From contig JAKAHD010000006.1 of assembly GCA_021815205.1 (NCBI GenBank), forward strand, positions 1 to 41,999: DNA of 41,999 bases, written 5' to 3'. The first letter of the stretch is position 1, and each line of letters begins with the position of its first letter. The notes beneath the pieces were generated by a model, which was given only the letters and a program-made list of their open reading frames with translations, did not search any database and was not told where the DNA came from. Below, one piece after another: positions 36,447 through 41,999 of this stretch. This DNA comes from a bacterium (GTDB taxonomy: Bacteria > Patescibacteriota > Minisyncoccia > UBA6257 > GWB1-50-10). The translations under genes were made by a program, and so were the position numbers.

Positions 36447-37025
36447 ATGAGAGAAGGAAAGGGATTCATGGGACAGCAGTGGAAAGGCAACGGCTTCACC
36501 CTTATTGAGCTTCTGGTCGTTATTGCGATCTTGTCGATCCTCGCGGTTGCGGTTATTTTGGTTTTAAATCCCGCAGAACTTCTGAAACAAAGCAGGGACG
36601 CGACGAGAATCTCCGATCTTGCGGCGCTCAATGCCTCAATCGCGCATTATGTGGCCGATGTAAGAAGTCCCACGTGGACGACTGGTACGTACTGCACCGC
36701 TTCGACAACGCCTCCGGGTGGGGCGGGAGCATGTACGCAGAGTTCTTCAACCGTTGTTACGGGAACCGGCTGGGTGCCGGTGAACTTCTCCGCAATCTCG
36801 AGCGGCGCGCCGCTCGCGCGTCTTCCGATCGATCCCGTAAACAGTGGCGCCTACTACTATATGTACTCGGCAAGCACTACCATAGGCTACTTCGAACTTA
36901 ATGCGAAGATGGAGAGCGCGAAGTTCGGTACCGGAGGGACCGCTGATGTGCAATCGAACTCGAAGGACGGGGGCGACAACAATAACGTGTACGAAACGGG
37001 AAGCGAGCTTGATCTTGTACATTGA
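36447..37025 (+). CDS. Type IV pilin-like protein 2
   Basis: GNGFTLIELLVVIAILSILAVAVILVLNPAELLKQSRDATRISDL; near-identical WVPVNFSAISSGAPLARLPIDPVNSG block shared with pilin 1. Confidence 0.93.
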   Translation: MREGKGFMGQQWKGNGFTLIELLVVIAILSILAVAVILVLNPAELLKQSRDATRISDLAALNASIAHYVADVRSPTWTTGTYCTASTTPPGGAGACTQSSSTVVTGTGWVPVNFSAISSGAPLARLPIDPVNSGAYYYMYSASTTIGYFELNAKMESAKFGTGGTADVQSNSKDGGDNNNVYETGSELDLVH

Positions 37026-37026
37026 A

Positions 37027-37177
37027 CCGCCCCGCACAGATATTCCCGCACCGGGCGTCGCGGTACTCCTGCGGTACCGCGCGCCCTACGCTCTCGGCTC
37101 GCAACCCGCCTCGTCGGCAGGGCCAAGCTTGCTCGCCTCCGAGAGTTGCGGTCATATCTGTGCGGGGCAGTTCTTAT
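37027..37177. repeat. Structured palindromic element (CCCCGCACAGATAT...ATATCTGTGCGGGG)
   Basis: 14-bp outer arms with inner CGCGGTAC..GTACCGCG and CTCTCGG..CCGAGAG hairpins. Confidence 0.85.
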
Positions 37178-37227
37178 CGGGACGCCCGTTTCTGTGTTCA
37201 AGGGAGAAAGGGTATAATAATAAGGAA

Positions 37228-38940
37228 ATGATTGCGTTGCCTCCGGAAAAATTGAAGGAGATTCTCACGAAGTCGGGAGTGCTCGATAGGGAGATGTTTG
37301 ATGCGCTCCAAGACGAGGCCGAGCACAAACGCCAGGACGTGGGGGAGATTATCATCTCCCGCGGTCTTATCAACAGGGATTATTTTTATCTCCTTATTTC
37401 GAAAGCGCTTGGCGTCGAGCGGGTGAATCTGGGAGCGGTGGGAATCAATGAAGATGTTCTGCACCGTGTTCCCGAAGATGTCGCGCGGCAGAGGAATGTG
37501 ATTGTATTCGCGAGAGATCAGAATGGTACGTATGAAGTCGCAATGGAGAACCCGACCGACCTTGAAACGATCGATTTTTTGACGCTCCGGCTCGGCGCGC
37601 CCGTGAAACCCTACCTTGCGACCGAGGATGATCTGAACCGCGGCTTCCTTCTGTACCAGCAGCAGCTTACGCAGGATTTCCAGAAGATCATTGAAGACAA
37701 TATTCGGCAGTCGCTTCGACTTAAGGCGAAAGGGAATCTTGAGGAAGCGGCGGCGGACCTCCCCATTGTCGCGATCGTTGATAATCTTCTTTCGTACGCG
37801 ATCTCCTCGCGAGCCTCGGATGTGCACTTTGAGGTGTTGGATGACGCGGTGCTCGTCCGGTTCAGGATTGACGGTATTCTTCACGAGATCGTGCGCATGC
37901 CGAAGGAGATCCACCCCGCGATCGTCGCGCGCATCAAGATCCTCTCCGAGCTCCGCGTTGATGAGCACACGCATCCCCAGGATGGACGGTTCCGCTATAA
38001 GGTGGGAGGAGATACGATTGATATCCGCGTTTCGATCATCCCCACGTTCTACGGTGAGAAAGTCGAGATGAGGCTTCTCACGGCCGCACAAAAACCTCTT
38101 TCGTTCGGTGAGCTTGGCATGTTCGATGATACGATAAAGCTTATCACCGATGCGACTTCCAAGAGCTACGGCATGCTCCTCGTGTGCGGCCCTACCGGCG
38201 CCGGAAAAACAACCACGCTCTATTCCGTTATGAATATTTTAAATAAGCCCTCCGTGAACATCGTGACCGTCGAGGACCCGATCGAATACGATATGCGTTT
38301 TGTGAACCAGATGCAGGTGAATAACGCCGCCGGCATCACGTTCGCCTCGGGGCTCCGTTCGATCCTCCGGCAGGATCCGAACATCATTATGGTTGGCGAA
38401 ATCCGCGATGCGGAGACGGCGAACATCTCCGTACAGTCGGCGTTAACGGGCCATCTCGTACTTTCGAGTTTGCACACGAATGATTCGCCGACCGCCATTC
38501 CGCGCCTAATGGACATGGGAATTCCTCCTTTCCTCGTCTCGGCGGTACTGAACGCCGTGTCCTCCCAGCGTCTTACAAGGAAGATCCATATGGATTGCAT
38601 CGAGTCATACACGCCCAGCAAGGATTTGCTTTTGAATATTGAAAAGCAGATCCGCGAATTGAATTTGCCGGAGGAGGTACGCGCACCGAAGACGTTCTAT
38701 CGCGGAAAAGGGTGCGATGCGTGCAACCATACGGGGTATCTCGGCCGTATCGGTATTTTCGAGGTGTTGAACATCTCCGAAGAAATCAGGAAGCTTATCA
38801 TAAGCCCCACATTCGACCTCGATGTAATCCGTAAAAAAGCGAGGGAAGAGGGGATGATCACCATGTTCGAGGACGGTCTCCGGAAAGTCGAGCTTGGGAT
38901 GACCACGATCGAGGAGGTGTTCAGGGTAATGAGGGAATAA
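37228..38940 (+). CDS. pilB: Type IV pilus assembly ATPase PilB (GspE family)
   Basis: Walker A LLVCGPTGAGKTTTLYSVMNIL; VEDPIEYDMRFVNQMQVN; Walker B/AspBox IMVGEIRDAETA; zinc motif GKGCDACNHTGYLGRIGIFEVL. Confidence 0.96.
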   Translation: MIALPPEKLKEILTKSGVLDREMFDALQDEAEHKRQDVGEIIISRGLINRDYFYLLISKALGVERVNLGAVGINEDVLHRVPEDVARQRNVIVFARDQNGTYEVAMENPTDLETIDFLTLRLGAPVKPYLATEDDLNRGFLLYQQQLTQDFQKIIEDNIRQSLRLKAKGNLEEAAADLPIVAIVDNLLSYAISSRASDVHFEVLDDAVLVRFRIDGILHEIVRMPKEIHPAIVARIKILSELRVDEHTHPQDGRFRYKVGGDTIDIRVSIIPTFYGEKVEMRLLTAAQKPLSFGELGMFDDTIKLITDATSKSYGMLLVCGPTGAGKTTTLYSVMNILNKPSVNIVTVEDPIEYDMRFVNQMQVNNAAGITFASGLRSILRQDPNIIMVGEIRDAETANISVQSALTGHLVLSSLHTNDSPTAIPRLMDMGIPPFLVSAVLNAVSSQRLTRKIHMDCIESYTPSKDLLLNIEKQIRELNLPEEVRAPKTFYRGKGCDACNHTGYLGRIGIFEVLNISEEIRKLIISPTFDLDVIRKKAREEGMITMFEDGLRKVELGMTTIEEVFRVMRE

Positions 38941-38946
38941 TACCCA

Positions 38947-39042
38947 TGCTACGAAATACGAATTTTGTACGAATATACGATATACAATAGACATCACGCC
39001 GGTTTTTTCGTATAGTAGTAAGTAATTCGTATTTCGTAGAGA
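38947..39042. repeat. Imperfect palindrome CTACGAAATACGAATT...AATTCGTATTTCGTAG between pilB and pilC
   Basis: 16-bp terminal inverted arms. Confidence 0.85.
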
Positions 39043-39047
39043 AATTC

Positions 39048-40256
39048 ATGCAGTTTCATTATCTCGCGTCACAGGAAGACGGACGGATCGTAGAGGATCA
39101 GATCGAGGCCAAAGACGTTTCCGAGGTCCTGCAATTTCTCGTTACGAGAAAATTGAAGCCGGTAAGCATCAAGCCGGTCTCCGAAGGGGGAGCAAAGACC
39201 ATTAATCTCTTCGGCGGGAAGATCACCCTCACCGACCAGGTGTTCCTTTCGAAATACCTCGCCCTAATGCTCAAGATTGGCACCGGGCTGCTCCAGGCGA
39301 TCAATATCCTGATCGAGGACTTTGACAAGCCCGCCATGAAATCATTCCTTCTTGAAGTGAAGGCAAACCTCGAGCGGGGCCAGACATTTTTCTCGACCTT
39401 TACCAAATATCCGAGAGTATTCAGTCAGGTATATATCAATCTGATCCGCGCGGGAGAGGCCTCCGGGAGTCTCGATACGGTCTTCGAGAACCTTACGAGA
39501 TCACTCACCAAGGAAAAAGAAATGCGTGATCAGGTGCGGAGCGCACTTATCTATCCAATCCTCCTTCTCTCCGCGTCCGTTCTCATTCTTATCTTCCTCG
39601 TCATGTTCGCCCTCCCGAAGATCGCGAGCGTATTCTCACAATCGGGATTCCAGCCGCCGCTTTTCTCGCGGGTTGTCTTCGCTGTGGGGCTTTTCTTCGG
39701 CCAGTACGGGGTTCTTATCCTTCTTTTCCTTATTGGGTGTTGTGTGGCATTTATTGTTTCCTACAAGACCTCCCTTGTGTTTAAGCGGTTGGTGACCAGT
39801 ATCGTGAGTGAAATTCCGGTCGTGAGGGATGTGGTGAAGAAGATTGCACTGCAGCGCTTCGCCGCGACATTTTCTTCGCTCATTAAGGCCGGTATTCCCC
39901 TGACTGACGCCTTGGAGATAACGGCGCAAGCGGTCGGGAATGTGAATCTCCGCGAATCCTTAGTGCGCATCTCGCGCGAAGGTCTTGCAAAGGGACTCAC
40001 GGTAGGGGAGGCGTTTAAGCGGGAACCGTATTTTCCGAAGACGGTAGTGAACCTGATTGCGATCTCCGAGAAAGCGGGGCACATCGAGGAGGTTTTAGAG
40101 ACGCTTTCCGGATTCTATACGAGTGAGATCGATAGTTCCTTGAAAACGCTCGTGTCGGTTTTGGAACCCGCCATGCTTCTCGTGATTGGGTTTGTGATCG
40201 GCCTCATCGCGCTCTCGATTATCGTCCCGATTTATCAGCTCACCACGCAGTTCTAA
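39048..40256 (+). CDS. pilC: Type IV pilus inner membrane platform protein PilC (GspF family)
   Basis: FLSKYLALMLKIGTGLLQAINIL; IRAGEASGSLDTVFENL; SLIKAGIPLTDALEI; SEKAGHIEEVLETL. Confidence 0.95.
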   Translation: MQFHYLASQEDGRIVEDQIEAKDVSEVLQFLVTRKLKPVSIKPVSEGGAKTINLFGGKITLTDQVFLSKYLALMLKIGTGLLQAINILIEDFDKPAMKSFLLEVKANLERGQTFFSTFTKYPRVFSQVYINLIRAGEASGSLDTVFENLTRSLTKEKEMRDQVRSALIYPILLLSASVLILIFLVMFALPKIASVFSQSGFQPPLFSRVVFAVGLFFGQYGVLILLFLIGCCVAFIVSYKTSLVFKRLVTSIVSEIPVVRDVVKKIALQRFAATFSSLIKAGIPLTDALEITAQAVGNVNLRESLVRISREGLAKGLTVGEAFKREPYFPKTVVNLIAISEKAGHIEEVLETLSGFYTSEIDSSLKTLVSVLEPAMLLVIGFVIGLIALSIIVPIYQLTTQF

Positions 40257-40369
40257 ATTTGAAATTTGAAGTTTGAAATTTTTAATCAAATCGTAATGTA
40301 GTAATTTACGAATTTTAAAATTAGAAGCATTAAAAATTGACTAAAAATTTGAAATTAAAAATTAAAAAT
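40253..40369. repeat. Family C AT-rich dispersed repeat overlapping the start of the next CDS
   Basis: AAATTTGAAATTTGAAGTTTGAAATTTTTAATCAA...TTGACTAAAAATTTGAAATTAAAAATTAAAAATTC. Confidence 0.8.
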
Positions 40370-41452
40370 TCCCGTAACGGCTTCACCCTCATTGAGCTTC
40401 TCATCACGCTCGCGATTGGTGCGATTCTCGCGGTAGGCGCCATCACGTTCTTAGGAAACTATAACGCGGGCAGGAATCTGCAATCGGAAGGTGGGCAGTT
40501 TGTAGCCGCGCTTCAGCAGGCGCAGGAGAATTCGAAGGCGCAGCAGAACGGCGCGCGGTGGGGCATCCATACGTCGAATAATGCAAGCGCCCAAAACTAC
40601 ATCCTTTTCAGCGGGCTTTCGTACGCCTCGGGAACGGTTGCAAGCACCTATTCGTTCCGAAACGGCATCCAGTTCGGAAACCCTTCGACATCGAGTACAA
40701 TCGACGCCATCTTCAATCCGATTACCGGATATCTTCCTTCACCGCAAGTGTTTACCTTGAACGACGGAAAAGGGGACGGGCTTATGTATGATGTTGCGAT
40801 CGATGCGCTTGGGAGGATATCCGCTAAGTATGATACGGGGCTTGTGGGGTACTGGCATTTCGATGAAAATACAAGCTCGACTGCCTACGACGCATCCGGA
40901 ATTGGAAATAATGGAACGCTTTATGGCGGTCCGACGTGGGCATCCGGTTCAAGTTGCGAGGCGGGGAGTTGCCTCACCTTGAACGGAACTCATTACATCG
41001 AGTCGCAGAATCCGCAGGGTTTCAGCTTCGGTTCGGGGAGCGCTTCGATCGTGGTATGGTTCAAAACCACAGCTTCATCGGGAGCGCTTGTAACCAAGCG
41101 AACGAATACCGGATTCCAGGTATATGTGCTTGCCACTAAGTTCTATGCCGACGGCGCCGGCACCGCGGGAGTGAGCTCAAACACGGCCGTAAATGACGGA
41201 CTATGGCATCAAGGCGTCGCGGTGTATGATAGAAACGGCGGCCTGCTTCGGTTATATGTGGATGGTCAGCCGGACACTACCACTACCCTTGGATCAACTA
41301 CGCTTACCGATAGTGCAAGCCTTGAGATCGGAAGAGCGCTTTTAGGGGGGACGCCGAAGGATTATTTTACCGGCTCGATTGACGAGGTCCGCATCTACAA
41401 CCGGGTACTCACGGCGCAGGAGATATTGGATCAATACAATAATCTACAGTAG
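40337..41452 (+). CDS. Type IV pilin-like N-terminus fused to LamG/concanavalin A-like domain (putative pilus adhesin)
   Basis: RNGFTLIELLITLAIGAILAVGAITFL; GLVGYWHFDENTSSTAYDASGIGNNGTLYGG...GSIDEVRIYNRVLTAQEILDQYNN; TTG start lies in the repeat. Confidence 0.88.
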   Translation: MTKNLKLKIKNSRNGFTLIELLITLAIGAILAVGAITFLGNYNAGRNLQSEGGQFVAALQQAQENSKAQQNGARWGIHTSNNASAQNYILFSGLSYASGTVASTYSFRNGIQFGNPSTSSTIDAIFNPITGYLPSPQVFTLNDGKGDGLMYDVAIDALGRISAKYDTGLVGYWHFDENTSSTAYDASGIGNNGTLYGGPTWASGSSCEAGSCLTLNGTHYIESQNPQGFSFGSGSASIVVWFKTTASSGALVTKRTNTGFQVYVLATKFYADGAGTAGVSSNTAVNDGLWHQGVAVYDRNGGLLRLYVDGQPDTTTTLGSTTLTDSASLEIGRALLGGTPKDYFTGSIDEVRIYNRVLTAQEILDQYNNLQ

Positions 41453-41547
41453 ACGAATAACTAATTTCTAATTAATCTAAATTGACCTAATGAGTCGTTA
41501 GTCGTTGGTTAGAAATTAGGAGTTAGACATTAGAAATTTTCGTCTGC
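41452..41547. repeat. Imperfect palindromic intergenic repeat AGACGAATAACTAATTTCTAAT...ATTAGAAATTTTCGTCT
   Basis: Inverted ends read directly. Confidence 0.75.
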
Positions 41548-41624
41548 TATACTGTCTTAGTTGCCATCCTAGCTCCCTCCTTCGCTCAAGCGCAGCTGAG
41601 CTTCGGAAGGGCAAACAGCGGTTG

Positions 41625-41699
41625 GCCACCTTAGCTCAGCGGTAGAGCAACACTTTTGTAAAGTGAAGGTCCTCGGTTCAAATCCGAGAGGTGGCTCCA
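41625..41699 (+). tRNA. tRNA-Thr (UGU), CCA encoded
   Basis: GCCACCT...AGGTGGC acceptor; anticodon loop TTTGTAA; TTCAAATCC T-loop; discriminator T then CCA. Confidence 0.93.
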
Positions 41700-41711
41700 A
41701 GATTAAGGTTT

Positions 41712-41834
41712 TCAGTCTTTTTTCCTTGTTTTCTCTTTTACAATTCGAGCGGCCGCTTCTGCTTTTTGAGGACTATCTTCAAAAACCATAAGGCGGGAAA
41801 ATTGCCCAACCTCTTGGTGGACTTGTTCTTTCAT
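41712..41834 (-). CDS. Small hypothetical protein (40 aa)
   Basis: MKEQVHQEVGQFSRLMVFEDSPQKAEAAARIVKEKTRKKD with GGAG upstream; not in ORF track. Confidence 0.4.
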   Translation of the reverse strand: MKEQVHQEVGQFSRLMVFEDSPQKAEAAARIVKEKTRKKD

Positions 41835-41885
41835 GTAATCTACTCCTTCATACTATAAGAGCACATCTTTCCTGTATAGTGAACA

Positions 41886-41999
41886 TCAAGGGGTGACAGT
41901 GGATAAGTACTGATCGGCCTTTTCTCTTGGAGTGATCCCATTCAACGAGAGATGAATCCGTTCCTCGTTGTACCAGCGGAGCCATTCGGCAAGGGTGTG
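41886..41999 (-). CDS. C-terminal fragment of DDE integrase-type transposase (IS3/IS481-like), runs off right edge
   Basis: HTLAEWLRWYNEERIHLSLNGITPREKADQYLSTVTP: WYNxxRxHxSLN-xxTP signature. Confidence 0.8.
   Translation of the reverse strand, partial: HTLAEWLRWYNEERIHLSLNGITPREKADQYLSTVTP

Overview
Reading: a compact bacterial chromosome segment with Candidate Phyla Radiation (probably Parcubacteria-like) character. This is inferred from gene content, short genes and a divergent, intron-bearing 16S rRNA gene. Many CDSs end in TGA, so UGA is a stop codon here (code 11, not the UGA=Gly code 25). Main content: a secreted-protein gene cut by the left edge; a polytopic membrane protein; an AbiEii-type nucleotidyltransferase toxin with a small upstream partner; lamin-tail-domain secreted proteins, including a ~1657-aa multidomain one; two tandem REP-associated/Y1 (HUH) transposase genes; nucleotide and central-carbon genes (pyrE, NDK-like, GAPDH, rpiB, rpe, pyrG, split transketolase, PfkB kinase, class II aldolase); an RF1-type release factor without its N-terminal domain; a lytic-transglycosylase-like protein; L25; L31; a 16S rRNA gene (about 31455-34640) with at least five insertions; a response regulator; a type IV pilus cluster (two pilins, PilB, PilC, pilin-LamG fusion); tRNA-Thr; and a transposase fragment at the right edge. 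The most striking features are: (1) nearly every intergenic gap is filled by dispersed imperfect palindromes from about ten sequence families; (2) three palindromic insertions sit in the 16S gene, two clearly related to intergenic repeat families, alongside an S516 group I-like intron and a LAGLIDADG-encoding intron; (3) the tandem RAYT genes are bracketed by perfect 35-bp direct repeats carrying a hairpin; (4) the 16S 3' end keeps helix 45 but appears to lack the CCUCC anti-Shine-Dalgarno core, while many genes have a -10 box only 6-9 nt upstream of ATG (leaderless-type). No alignment, folding or database search was run; family names come from motif recognition.
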